Of a stretch of DNA of 64,000 nucleotides, positions 41,501-50,178 are shown piece by piece. Position numbers and translations under genes: made by a program. Source of the stretch: Trichomonas vaginalis G3 (Eukaryota > Parabasalia > Trichomonadida > Trichomonadidae); assembly GCF_026262505.1 (NCBI RefSeq), contig NC_067203.1, forward strand, positions 16,876,392-16,940,391. Direction: 5' to 3'. Below the pieces are notes generated by a model. The model was given only the letters and a program-made list of their open reading frames with translations, searched no databases and was not told the origin of the DNA. The first letter of the stretch is position 1, and every line of letters starts with the position of its first letter.

Positions 41501-42204
41501 GTCGATCAGGAACGAATGATGGCAAATCATTCCTCAAGTTAACAAGCGAAGTTGCTGATTCTAGTTTCGTTGACATTCCTTTTTATAGATCTAAGATTTT
41601 AGAAACGGCTTCTATCGTTTTGTCACCTTTTGATGATATAAAAAGTGTCGTTGCACAGAAATATTATCAAATTTTAGAAAACGATCACGAAATTTCCTGT
41701 CAATGTCACTTTTGTACAAAACGGTTTATTTTCAAAGATTTTGATGAGAATGGAAATATTTTGTGTCCTCTTTGTTCGACGAAACAGAATGAGAAGTGGG
41801 CTGTAAATCAGTTGATTCAGTCTACAAGAAATTACATTCATTCAAAGATGAGTTGTCATTTAGTTTGTAATGAATATCTTTGTAAAGCAAATTCTTTCCA
41901 AGTTTTGTTGCAAGGTTCTCAAGAACATACTGATCCTTGTAACGAAAGCGGTGTTTGTAAAGGAGCAATGACTTTGAGATCAAGTGAAAATTCTTCTGTT
42001 TCTATGTTCATGGATTTGATTCGATTGTTTTCGAGCGAAAAAGAAAGTTTCATCTCCGAAGCAATGACAAAACATATAAGGAAACTCGCTTCTTTCCACA
42101 ATATTGATCTTGAAAAGAGATCGAGATCAATAATAAGCGACACTGGAGCTTATCCAATCTACTCCAGCTCGCAATCGGATGTTTGTTCGTTTTTATCTCA
42201 GTAA
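38578..42204 (+). CDS. DNA polymerase alpha-like protein with degenerate catalytic motifs (pseudo-polymerase), 1,208 aa
   Basis: I start at the ATG at 38578 (MRRSPRRTRQDD) because GTCACTTTT lies 19 bases before it; an in-frame ATG at 38527 would place that motif inside the gene. Order of parts: basic/acidic N-terminus (~1-150), B-family N-terminal and exonuclease-like region (~230-650; GRILLDLKSFYKNVLQVKS matches the Pol alpha GRxxxDxxxxxxxxxxxxS block), palm/fingers (~670-900), and a C-terminal zinc module with CHFC...CPLC (~1040-1068) and CHLVCNEYLC...CNESGVC (~1095-1125). Pol alpha features outside the active site are kept, e.g. DIPFYRSKILETASIVLSPF. But motif A reads LFEFNDFFLNVI instead of LLDFNSLYPSII, motif B has no KxxxNSxYG, and motif C reads WCDKNR instead of YGDTDS. 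Full-length and uninterrupted, so probably a maintained non-catalytic paralogue. Confidence 0.85.
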   Translation: MRRSPRRTRQDDPEVKKKQITELLRGGDLSDTSSSSDDDTTSENLSNSEEEEKKMFKIVTSSDLGRRNKPFTTPQQKKEIIMVSDSSDVEEIQPKKPKETKKQKPKKKEGPKLQIVESTQIPERFEITHDSSSTQKKTQVKQPPRSELTLIMNEHNVKENSLKPHKETFGSDIFLQTQAISPSPKKVTKNVERPPDSQYYGQKLSSVFDIPSSESSEPFTKETQPMEFSRADSLPIYFMNLYEEGNRLFIFGKYRADQIQYGTICVLVNHPVRSLYFLPTDPDKMPYLEATVKEMFKDDFVKMERIKRMTIEDSTQKEWLEVTISANYKLSEIKSSGKFYSDVYGVSATLSENFFLKKKIKGQRWLNIRCSQSYTNHTTTPLFVCDSYDDISLNDELSYKPSMNICVFSLYSTSNVSESIYMISARIFYQWNIEKFEQYRGLNGGHNVQTFCLNTIKNAKNNSNLKTSIIYCDTEEDLLNHFFERLERYDIDFLVSYDLIEKDLSLLMSRGQNLPSLYSLGRIRRVESIKTVVGITAGRILLDLKSFYKNVLQVKSSTFSELVRSELRVNLPLLDLNSLYQQLNKQHPLNNIIGLSRKETQLIQNLIMSRNLIVLCISISRISGCSLQNVCIGDFVEIIEQQLNLTFDRTYYMIPDRRLSMSISHLNSGDFLSDCVKFSNGIFDCYLALFEFNDFFLNVIRENNLCLTNISGNRQGKGYLPKVFSEYENSIQKLIEKPTKSSSDEELIQNKCFIEALKSLGSMFELFFIKGSRRYDINKLRDAVREKSLKTINNLINVLGEGQIVWCDKNRLLIQSDKSDREEALSFFSQFCKRFNDSHRRVKIELDSLLKKAIVVNRNFISIDGDEKLRTNRFDNQIRYRMDWCRFQCQLYDKIIQTILSSENAKSAGEKVTIDITSFLDKLRKDTIKHLNIQDLSINIDLNETNDDQISSFVNDLRNKNRLPILESVISGTFCRSGTNDGKSFLKLTSEVADSSFVDIPFYRSKILETASIVLSPFDDIKSVVAQKYYQILENDHEISCQCHFCTKRFIFKDFDENGNILCPLCSTKQNEKWAVNQLIQSTRNYIHSKMSCHLVCNEYLCKANSFQVLLQGSQEHTDPCNESGVCKGAMTLRSSENSSVSMFMDLIRLFSSEKESFISEAMTKHIRKLASFHNIDLEKRSRSIISDTGAYPIYSSSQSDVCSFLSQ

Positions 42205-42254
42205 AAATTAATTTTTTGTTGATTGTTTTTTTAAAATATTTATCAATTTTTTTT

Positions 42255-42940
42255 AGTATGATGAATTAGTTGCAATAGCTTGGTCAAGAAATCTTTTGCC
42301 ACTTGGTATCTGCTTGAAACAACTAATAGCTGATGAAGTGGACAGCTTTATGAGAAGAGTTATGGTTATCCCTTGGATATGTAACGGCCTTGTAGTTAGT
42401 CACTGTAATGGTATGAACATTCTGAGATTGGATCATCATAAGGACTATATCAATGGATAAGTACGTAAATTCTATGTCTGTGGAATCAGCTTAGGTTTGA
42501 TAATGGCATTTGCTTATGAGCGGTAATATACCAGAGGCTATTTGCTTGATAAATATGTTTTTTCAAGAAGTTTTAGTTGCTGTTCTTAATATAAGACAAT
42601 AAAATCTAAGGCATTGCAAATAGGCAAAATTAATGTAAAAAAAATTCAAGCCACTGACTATATCACTAGTCTCAGCTCACATGTGTCTATCGTAAATGAT
42701 TGACAGTACAATGCTATTTAAGCTCGATGTGAAATAAACTAAATATTATTTCAAAGGAGTGCTTGAAACATCTCCACAAGGATGGGTATTGTTGGTTTTA
42801 TCAAAGAAACTGCATATTCTCTCAATATCAAGTATATTGTTGCAGAATGTCATGAAAATGTTCCTTGTTTCCAAAATTAAACCTTTTCCTGGTATTCTAA
42901 TGCCAGAATGAGTAAAAATATTGATGATGTAATGAGTTGT
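42255..42940 (+). pseudogene. Possible gene relic
   Basis: The 943-base gap after the polymerase-like gene has coding-like stretches broken by stops: 42258-42461 reads YDELVAIAWSRNLLPLGICL and on for about 67 codons, then continues after a stop (VRKFYVCGISLGLIMAFAYE). About 300 bases later another frame reads MGIVGFIKETAYSLNIKYIV then AECHENVPCFQN. Base composition is less AT-rich than normal intergenic DNA here. I do not recognise the family. It may also be chance. Confidence 0.3.
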
Positions 42941-43148
42941 AAAATATGTTTTGAAGAGTGAAATTCAAAAATTGAATATGCCAGACGATAACTTTCAATT
43001 TAAAATTCTTGATCACTAAATTTTAAAAATTATTCCATAGGTCATACATGACAATATTTTCCAAGAGGATTTCTTTTTTCATTTTGAGAAATCTAAGCGA
43101 GAAAGTCTAGAAATATATTTCCAAAACTCGATCAATAATAACATTAGC

Positions 43149-44306
43149 ATGCCAGACAAAACACAGTCCTTTATCACGCAAGAAAATAAATACATTGATG
43201 AAGAAGACGTGGCATTTGTTCCACATCAATACAAAGATAGTAAATCAAGTAAGTTCTGGCGTTTAAGACATCAAGTTGACGAAAATTGTCGCGTTTTCTT
43301 CTCCTTTGTTAAGCCTAGAGGTTCACCTGATGGCACTCGATTGGTTTTTATCTATTCTCCACCATTTATCGCATTATTTGATCATATACATGAAGAATTA
43401 GAGATAATTCCATCATCAACAGAGTTCTATTTCGAAGGTAGATTTTTAATTCTCGTTAATAATGGTGAAGAGCGGGTTTTTTCAATCAAATGCGAAGAAA
43501 AACGATTAATAGAACTAACAAAGAAAAATTCATCTGATGAAATACTTCAATACTTTAAAATGTGTCAATTGAACAAATATCTCATTCCTCCAATCTTCCT
43601 TACATATCCATTGTATAACAAAATACTTTTCAATGTCAGATTCTTCGAATTAGTTTCTAAATTCCCGAAAAATATTTGGAATCAAGATTTACTCGAAAAC
43701 TACGTAAGAGCAGCTGATCCATTACTTGATAAACTATTTGATAAGTTATTCGACAATTACTTTGCTCCATTTGATGTAGAACCCCAAGAATTTGAAGAAA
43801 ACGAATTTTGTTTCATGATTACAAGGCAATTCCTTCTAGTAGATGAAGTATACAATGCTTTCAAAGTTTCCCTCGCAAAAGCAGAAAAAATTCAAGATCA
43901 ATTTGTTCTTGGTTATGAAACGAATCCTTTTACAGAAAGATCGGCCATGATATTACACTTACTATATATGTCAGCTACTAAGCATTTTCCGAATAGCCAA
44001 TACCCTTCAAAAGTTGTGAATTCGCTAATAATTTCCGATTTATGTTCATATCTGTTTGAAAAGAGAGAAGACACTAAACTGAAGCAACTCAAGGAGTTAA
44101 TGAATTCGAAACAAGGTAATCTTCAGCCACAACTATATAAAAGATATCTTCAGGTTTCTGAATCGTTTAAGAAGCAGCCTCCTGAGTTTATACCTTCTAA
44201 GAAGGGTACTTATACCTATGATAGTTTTATTATCATATTAGGCGTTGTTTGGAGTCATTTAAATGACTTTTTCCAGATTCTTGAACCACCTCCAGCAAAT
44301 AATTAA
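43149..44306 (+). CDS. Uncharacterised 385-aa protein
   Basis: Uninterrupted frame from an ATG. The first ~130 residues look beta-rich (FFSFVKPRGSPDGTRLVFIY; EFYFEGRFLILVNNGEERVF), while residues ~140-385 are helical (FFELVSKFPKNIW; LLDKLFDKLFDNYFAPFDVE). There is no signal peptide, membrane segment or catalytic motif that I recognise. The split beta/helical arrangement would suit a regulatory or adaptor protein, but this is speculation. Confidence 0.6.
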   Translation: MPDKTQSFITQENKYIDEEDVAFVPHQYKDSKSSKFWRLRHQVDENCRVFFSFVKPRGSPDGTRLVFIYSPPFIALFDHIHEELEIIPSSTEFYFEGRFLILVNNGEERVFSIKCEEKRLIELTKKNSSDEILQYFKMCQLNKYLIPPIFLTYPLYNKILFNVRFFELVSKFPKNIWNQDLLENYVRAADPLLDKLFDKLFDNYFAPFDVEPQEFEENEFCFMITRQFLLVDEVYNAFKVSLAKAEKIQDQFVLGYETNPFTERSAMILHLLYMSATKHFPNSQYPSKVVNSLIISDLCSYLFEKREDTKLKQLKELMNSKQGNLQPQLYKRYLQVSESFKKQPPEFIPSKKGTYTYDSFIIILGVVWSHLNDFFQILEPPPANN

Positions 44307-44613
44307 TATCTCATTGTATTTTTGTATGATATAAAGTATATGTTTTTAGTCTATCAAGTTCACAAACATTTTTTAGAGCTAAATGTGTTTCATTTCAAAT
44401 ATTGATTTAATTAGATATGGAATGAGCGCATTTTCAAGATAGATTTTTACAATTTGGTTAGAACTGATAAGGTTGTTACGAAATAAACAATACAAATTCG
44501 AAGATATCAAATTGTCAATTTTGAAAAAAGCTAAAAATGGAACAATATGCTTATAAAAATAAATTATATTTAAATTGTGATCTAGTTGTGGTGGAATTGG
44601 AGATGGATTTAGC
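44307..44613. other. Intergenic upstream of RPS23
   Basis: About 300 bases, AT-rich, becoming GC-richer from about 44585. The phrase TTTAGCATGGCTCCTG at 44608-44623 resembles part of U6 snRNA but the rest of a U6 gene is absent (see rejected). Confidence 0.5.
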
Positions 44614-44664
44614 ATGGCTCCTGATAACCGTTTTAATCGTAATGGCCTTTTAGCGAATGGGTAA
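44614..44664 (+). promoter_or_regulatory. RPS23 start region: M5-like motif and overlapping short upstream frame
   Basis: Just before the RPS23 ATG is TGGCCTTTTAGCGA (44643-44656), close to CGGCCTTTACGCA before the RPS7 ATG. An ATG at 44614 would encode [16 protein letters not shown] and stop at 44664, overlapping the RPS23 start codon in another frame (ATGGGTAA). With the very short leaders usual in trichomonads, the transcript probably begins at the CCTTT and excludes this frame. Confidence 0.4.
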
Positions 44665-45091
44665 ATCCAAGGCATGCGGCCGTCTTGCTGCTCGCAAGCT
44701 TCGTCTTGCACACAAGTCCAACCTTTGGGCTTCTAACGCTTATCGTCGTTCTCTCGGCACATCAATCTACAAGACACCACTCGAAGGTACATCAATGGCA
44801 TCTGGCATTGTCGTCGGCAAGGTCGCCGTCGAAGCTAAGCAGCCAAACTCTGCTATTCGTAAGGCTGTCCGTGTTCAGCTCAAGAAGAACTCCAAGGTTG
44901 TTACAGCTTTCGTTCCACGCGATGGCTCTCTCCGTCTCATCGATGATAACGATCGTGTTCTTATCGCTGGTATGGGCCGCTCTGGCCGTTCTGTCGGTGA
45001 CCTTCCAGGATGCCGTTTCAAAGTCATCAAGGTCGCTGGTTTCTCTCTCCTCGCCCTCTGGCTCGGAAAGAAGGAAAAGCCGCGCAGCTAA
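44657..45091 (+). CDS. RPS23: 40S ribosomal protein S23 (uS12), 144 aa
   Basis: Begins [20 protein letters not shown] and contains the family's invariant parts: [15 protein letters not shown], with the KQPNSA(I)RK loop at the decoding centre, [25 protein letters not shown], and [20 protein letters not shown]. Length matches eukaryotic RPS23 (143-145 aa). Codons are strongly biased to C/G-ending forms (CTC, GTC, AAG, CGT), unlike neighbours, as expected for a highly expressed gene. Proline 63 of the KQPNSA loop, the site hydroxylated in other eukaryotes, is present. Confidence 0.98.
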   Translation: MGKSKACGRLAARKLRLAHKSNLWASNAYRRSLGTSIYKTPLEGTSMASGIVVGKVAVEAKQPNSAIRKAVRVQLKKNSKVVTAFVPRDGSLRLIDDNDRVLIAGMGRSGRSVGDLPGCRFKVIKVAGFSLLALWLGKKEKPRS

Positions 45092-45266
45092 ATTGATATA
45101 CAACTATTTTCAATAAACAGATAATATTTATAACAAATCACAAATCAAAAAAAAAAAAATATCCAAAAAAATTCAATTTTTATAATGAAATATATTTCAC
45201 AATAACTCTCTCTTTACTTACGTGTTTACGAACATTTTCTAAAAATCATTTTTCTGTTTTGTTTTC

Positions 45267-47204
45267 ATGGAAGAAGATATTCAATTGGCAGGTGGTATTA
45301 CAAATTTAGCAAATACCTGCTATATATCGAGTACTCTTCAGGTTTTGTTGAGGCATAAGGTGTTTATTAACTTGCTTCAGAAGTATTCTGAAAAATATAA
45401 CGACAAAGATATTCTCAAAATTATGCTAAATCTTTATCATTCATTTGGAAATCCCAAGACAAAGCTAGATCCAACACCTATTGTTAATCATTACAATATA
45501 GATAAAACAAAACAACAAGATGTTACAGAATTCATGTCTACTTTACTAAATGATTTAATCGAATCAATACCTAAAGATGCAGAAAATGAAATTCGTGATA
45601 TAATGACATGCAAAATTGAATATACAACACATTCAAATTTTGATTCAGTCTTATTTTACACAATTCCTGTTTTATCTGGTATTTCAGTAGAAGATGCATT
45701 TAAAATCACTCTCGATGATTCTCAATCTTTTGCAAGATTACCAAAATTTTTCTTTATTCTAATACAGAGAATGCAATATGATATGGCAACAAAGGTAATG
45801 CATAAACAAAGCGATCCTATGGAAATTCCGCTCGAATTAGATCTTTCTGGATGGAAAAATCCAAAGTATCAATTATTTGCAGTGATACAACATATAGGAT
45901 CCGGACAAGGAGGGCATTATAGAGTTTGTCTGAAAGATAGTGAAGGTTGGGTTATGGCTAGTGATACTCATATCTCTCCAATTTCAGAAAAAAAAGTTTT
46001 AGAAACTTCAAAGTCTCCTGAATCGCCAGCTTATCTTTTAGCATTTGTCACAGACATGAAAGACATTACGACAATACGTGATTTAGCTGTTGAGGAAACT
46101 CCTTCTTACTTTGTTACTGAAAATGTCGAGAAAACTCCAAAAAGACAGTTGTGCGCGTTTACTATTCCAGATGATATAGAAAAATCAAATGAAATAGTTC
46201 ATCCAATTAAAATAATTACTCAATTCTTTGACCAAAAAACGATGGAATTTGGATTACCAGATGAAATCACTTTTGATTCAATAGATGATGCCAATACTCA
46301 TTTAGAACTTATTTCCACTGATCCTACCTTAACTGTTTTGTACGGATACAAAACAAAATATCTTGAACCCACTCTTCCAAAAGATTTTGGATATTACAAC
46401 TCACCATTATATGTAATATTCCAAAAGAATGATTATAGATCGTTTGATAGGTTTCCAAACAAAAATATTGTAAAAGTTACATATGAATTTGGTTCTTTGC
46501 AATTTACTCTCGATTTCTTTGAATCTCAAAAAATATCAGATGCCATTCATTATGGAAAACGTATTGTCAAAGAAAAATTTGGAATTGCGACCAAATTAGA
46601 ATCTTATTTCAGAATTCACAAATTTTTGTTACCACGATCAGATTCACATACTCTTAAGTCATTGACAATGTTTGAACAATCAGATTTACGAGTTTGTTTT
46701 TCCGATCGAAAAATCTCAGGGAATTCGAAGCAAACAGTCAAAATCCAGATTTATAACGATACTAATCCAACCAAAAAGAAAGCTGAGATATCCGTTGAGT
46801 CAACTGCTTTTCCTGATTTTGATGATATTTGTGCTTCAGCCAGGGATGAGCTTCAATCATCCAAAGTAGGTTTATTTGCCATTCCAAAGCAACATAATCA
46901 TATTTACAGATTAGTTAATCCAATTAACCCTTATCTTTTCCTTAATCCGGAAAATGAAATTTTAATTCTTGACGGTTCCAAGAGTACAGTCTCATTAATT
47001 GTTTTTGGCAAAACCCACTTTATAATGAATATACCTAATAATTTACAAGACTTAATTTCTGATATTGAATCACTTACAAATTCTGATTCAATTTCACTTT
47101 CATATAAAAGCGATAGTATAACGGTAAACAACTTTGATAATCCTAAAAAAGTTGTCTGTACACATCCTAATGGATACTTTATAGTTACTTCTGTTATCGA
47201 ATAA
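45267..47204 (+). CDS. USP-type deubiquitinase, 645 aa
   Basis: The Cys box GGITNLANTCYISSTLQVLL holds the nucleophile at Cys18 (canonical GLxNLGNTCYMNS). The His box, HIGSGQGGHYRVCLKDSEGW, has His217, and a W-x4-D element (WVMASDTHISPI) follows. Between them lie TKQQDVTEFMSTLLNDL (the QDAxEF box) and LPKFFFILIQRMQYD (the LP-x-x-L-x-x-QLxRF box). The catalytic domain is short (~260 residues) and starts almost at the N-terminus. The remaining ~370 residues contain beta-rich segments suggestive of ubiquitin-like folds, as in USP7/USP40-type enzymes. It would remove ubiquitin from proteins in cytosol or nucleus. Catalytic residues look intact. Confidence 0.9.
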   Translation: MEEDIQLAGGITNLANTCYISSTLQVLLRHKVFINLLQKYSEKYNDKDILKIMLNLYHSFGNPKTKLDPTPIVNHYNIDKTKQQDVTEFMSTLLNDLIESIPKDAENEIRDIMTCKIEYTTHSNFDSVLFYTIPVLSGISVEDAFKITLDDSQSFARLPKFFFILIQRMQYDMATKVMHKQSDPMEIPLELDLSGWKNPKYQLFAVIQHIGSGQGGHYRVCLKDSEGWVMASDTHISPISEKKVLETSKSPESPAYLLAFVTDMKDITTIRDLAVEETPSYFVTENVEKTPKRQLCAFTIPDDIEKSNEIVHPIKIITQFFDQKTMEFGLPDEITFDSIDDANTHLELISTDPTLTVLYGYKTKYLEPTLPKDFGYYNSPLYVIFQKNDYRSFDRFPNKNIVKVTYEFGSLQFTLDFFESQKISDAIHYGKRIVKEKFGIATKLESYFRIHKFLLPRSDSHTLKSLTMFEQSDLRVCFSDRKISGNSKQTVKIQIYNDTNPTKKKAEISVESTAFPDFDDICASARDELQSSKVGLFAIPKQHNHIYRLVNPINPYLFLNPENEILILDGSKSTVSLIVFGKTHFIMNIPNNLQDLISDIESLTNSDSISLSYKSDSITVNNFDNPKKVVCTHPNGYFIVTSVIE

Positions 47205-47306
47205 AATTGTTTGTTTGTAATACTAGAATGATCAAATATTAAATAATATTTCATTGAAAATAACGGATGTGCATAAAACTTATCATAAATTCAGGTTATT
47301 TTTTTA

Positions 47307-48224
47307 ATGACAAAAACAAGCATCCTCTCCGCAGTTTTTGTGGATAACATGCGAGTTCATATTCTCACTGACCATGATGTAAAGATTATAAACTATACTA
47401 ATGGAAAGAGTCTTGCCGCTTATACTATTGACGGATATAAAAAAATTGCAGTAATCCCTAATTCTAATATATTAGTATGCATTCCAAAAGATGATAAGAA
47501 AAAGTTTGTGAATTTCTATGATACAAGCACATCATCTATAATTCAAACTCTTGAAACACCAGATTCAGTTCTTAACATTGTAGTCAAGGCAAATCACTTT
47601 ATTGTATGCACAAGCAGAAAGTTAATTGTATATCGTATTTTTGACTTTGAACAAATTCAGTCTTTTGATATTGACTTTTCACATGATAAACTTTTTGACT
47701 GTCCAAAGGACTCATCAATAGAATATATCGCATATGCAGATGTCACAAAAGGCGTTTTGACAATTGCCAATTATTTAACAGGAAGTCCCCTAAACAATAT
47801 TCATGTGTTTAAAGCCGAAATAAACTATGTTCAGTTCAGCCAATCAGGTAGATTGATTGCAATTCTAGGAGAAAATGTTAATTTATTGAGAGTTTATTCT
47901 TTTCCAAAATTTGAAGAAATCGCAACTGCATATGTTTATTTAACTGATCAAAGCATTAATTCGCTTACATTTAATGCAACAGAAACAACAATTATTATCA
48001 CGACATCAAAGAATTTTATAACTGTTGTTGATTTTAACAAAAAGGCCACAGATGAGTTTGTAACAAAGTTTGATTTGATTCATAAGCCAATATACGCTAC
48101 ATTTGATATTTATTCTAACTGCTTATACTCGATTTCTCAGGATGGTCGTGGTTTCAAGGTTGATGCAGAAAATGTAGCTCATGCTGCCCTATACAAGGAA
48201 GCATATGTCATTCAAGATAAATAA
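47307..48224 (+). CDS. WIPI/PROPPIN-like beta-propeller, 305 aa
   Basis: Seven-blade propeller-like spacing with the blade 5-6 order of Atg18/WIPI proteins: YADVTKGVLTIANYL, then INYVQFSQSGRLIAIL (I..F..SG..LA...), LLRVYSFPKFEEIATA (I-R-V-[YF]-S-x-P), then SINSLTFNATETTIIITTSK. In PROPPINs the two-site PI3P motif F/L-R-R-G lies right after the RVxSxP strand; here the corresponding place reads AYVYLTDQ, so canonical PI3P binding is not expected. The family works in autophagy and endosomal membrane traffic. Another WD-type propeller is the alternative, because single blades are poorly conserved. Confidence 0.6.
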   Translation: MTKTSILSAVFVDNMRVHILTDHDVKIINYTNGKSLAAYTIDGYKKIAVIPNSNILVCIPKDDKKKFVNFYDTSTSSIIQTLETPDSVLNIVVKANHFIVCTSRKLIVYRIFDFEQIQSFDIDFSHDKLFDCPKDSSIEYIAYADVTKGVLTIANYLTGSPLNNIHVFKAEINYVQFSQSGRLIAILGENVNLLRVYSFPKFEEIATAYVYLTDQSINSLTFNATETTIIITTSKNFITVVDFNKKATDEFVTKFDLIHKPIYATFDIYSNCLYSISQDGRGFKVDAENVAHAALYKEAYVIQDK

Positions 48225-48479
48225 AATATTATTGTTATTAGTAAACACTGCATAATAATAAATATTAATAACATACGGGATATTTTAAAGATAGTGTTAA
48301 CGTATTTTAATATCTTAAACATATTTTCAAAATAAATTTAATATTAGATATTATTTCGACATTTTGATAAAGGAGTAAGCGTAAATTGGAGTCATAATGT
48401 TTTACATTTGCTCGTATCAATCATAGATAAGTGTTGAATATAGAATAGCATGCATTGATGATTAAGAAAAGTGACAAAA

Positions 48480-49247
48480 ATGACTCAGAAGAGTGTTACA
48501 TGGGATCAAACAGCAAAGGTTGAAAGCTGGAACTTAATACTTAATGTAACAAAACAAATGAACTTTCCGCTTTCTCCTATTGCTACAGGTACTTATAATT
48601 TTTTATATAATTATTTCTTTAACGGTGGAAGCCTAACAGAATACGATCTTATTACTCTTTGCATTACATCAATGTTTGTTACGATTAAATCAGAGGGAAG
48701 AGATGAACAAATTACAAATGTTATTCAAAAATTTGCACCAATTGCAGCTGAATTCTCTGGCGATAGAAAAAATGTATTTGGAAACTCAGTTGACTCATTA
48801 AAATTGTATGTTAAGAAAAACAACGAACGCCATTTTCAAGTTGTTCATTCAAACGTTTTACAGTGCGAATTTTCAATGCTTACAGCGAACAAATGGGAAT
48901 TTATTACAGACCACCCATTTTCATTTTTAAATTATTGGCTAGAGCAAGTTAAATTATCATTGAAAAAAAATCCGAACTACCAAGCCCTCAAAACTAAATT
49001 TGATGAAATGAGAACTAAATGTGTACATAATTTATGCTTACTTTTAATTACACAAGAAGGTCCATGGCCAACCGGAGCACATTTTGCAGCCAACGCCCTA
49101 CTATATACAATATTTAATTTTGAGCCAATCCTGAATCCTGAGTATGCTGATTTTTTGAATAAGCAACTTTCACCAAAATTGGAAAATAAGCAACCATTTG
49201 ATTTCGCGGCACTTGAAAAGAGAGTTAATGATGCTATCATTCCTTAA
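48480..49247 (+). CDS. Cyclin-like protein, 255 aa
   Basis: The ATG at 48480 is preceded by AAAAGTGAC (48467-48475). Residues ~28-70 follow the cyclin-box pattern of cyclin C/H/T/K types (PIATGTYNFLYNYFFNGGSL, then DLITLCITSMFVTIKSEGRD, like A-x-xY-x-x-R-F-Y...LA-x-xLFLAxKxEE), and residues ~118-150 match the next helices (VLQCEFSMLTANKWEFITDHPFSFL, like E-x-x-LL-x-x-L-x-F-D-x-x-HP). A second cyclin fold may span ~160-240 (TGAHFAANALLYTIF). Such cyclins pair with CDKs of transcription. No degradation box is visible. Moderately sure of the family, not of the subtype. Confidence 0.62.
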   Translation: MTQKSVTWDQTAKVESWNLILNVTKQMNFPLSPIATGTYNFLYNYFFNGGSLTEYDLITLCITSMFVTIKSEGRDEQITNVIQKFAPIAAEFSGDRKNVFGNSVDSLKLYVKKNNERHFQVVHSNVLQCEFSMLTANKWEFITDHPFSFLNYWLEQVKLSLKKNPNYQALKTKFDEMRTKCVHNLCLLLITQEGPWPTGAHFAANALLYTIFNFEPILNPEYADFLNKQLSPKLENKQPFDFAALEKRVNDAIIP

Positions 49248-49644
49248 GAATATTTATTTTGTTTAATATATAATTGTGAAGTAAATTTATAGAATATTTC
49301 AATTTTATTTATTTTTATGTTTCAAACTTATATTGATGGTGCATCCATATTCGCTATGAGATGATTAATGATGGTTTCTTGCTAGTTTATCTCATAATTA
49401 TGTTATTTGAAAAATTGGCTGAAATATCCATCAATTTAGTAGATGATTATAAGTTATATATTATTATTTTGAGTACAATTTTTCAAACAATGTGTAAATG
49501 ATCAATACTACTACAAAATTCTGTAATATATTGGTCGTTTACTTTTTAACTAGGGCCAAAATATTAAAAATGTAAACAAATCAAGAATTTAATAAAGAGT
49601 AATGCAATTTAATAACAGGTAACAAAGTGATTTTAATCATACAA
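49248..49644. other. Intergenic between convergent genes
   Basis: About 400 bases of AT-rich DNA at the 3' ends of the cyclin-like gene and the tail-anchored protein gene. Nothing recognised. Confidence 0.5.
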
Positions 49645-49887
49645 TTAAGAGAAAATTCTATTAATGGTTTGAAAATCTCCAACGAATAATCTGTAAATTA
49701 CCATCAAAATGGCAACGATAAATACAACTATGTAAATGTATTTGTTTCGCTTTTGTATTTTTCTAAATTCCGAGATAGATTGCTGAATGCTGTTCTTGAG
49801 TTGTACAATTTGATCTTTTATGCCGCCTGAAGCCTTTGGTTTCTGATTTGCCTGTGTCTGCTTCCCAGTTTGAGAATCACGCGGCAT
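49645..49887 (-). CDS. Small tail-anchored membrane protein, 80 aa
   Basis: Minus strand, ATG at 49887, with AAAAGTGAC only five bases before it in the sense direction (49901-49893). The N-terminal ~25 residues are polar (MPRDSQTGKQTQANQKPKAS), residues ~26-48 form an amphipathic helix (QIVQLKNSIQQSISEFRKIQ), and residues ~51-70 are a membrane helix (YIYIVVFIVAILMVIYRLFV). This is the topology of tail-anchored ER/Golgi proteins such as Sec61-beta, small SNAREs or SERP1-like proteins; I cannot choose between them. Confidence 0.7.
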   Translation of the reverse strand: MPRDSQTGKQTQANQKPKASGGIKDQIVQLKNSIQQSISEFRKIQKRNKYIYIVVFIVAILMVIYRLFVGDFQTINRIFS

Positions 49888-50178
49888 GTAATGTCACTTT
49901 TTTGATTATTTTATCTCCTGATGAAACAACAAATGCATGTTTCACTCCAGAATTCAAGATCCATTTTGTATAATGATTATTATAAAAAAGCAAATGAATG
50001 ATAAAACGCACAATTTGAAGACAATTTTTTTATCAAAACATTATGCCAACAAAATTCCATTTATTAGCATTGTTTTGAAATTTTATAATCTTGTGAAGCT
50101 TTAAAAATTTGATTAATTCATGGTATTGTTTACAATAACCTAAATACAAACATTTATTCATAATATCATTTGGAAACT

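Noticed and set aside
44585-44630. Possible U6 snRNA before RPS23 (TTTAGCATGGCTCCTG)
   Set aside because: Only this one block resembles U6; the ACAGAGA box, the downstream GATGACACGC region and a terminal T-run are all missing, so the likeness is probably chance.
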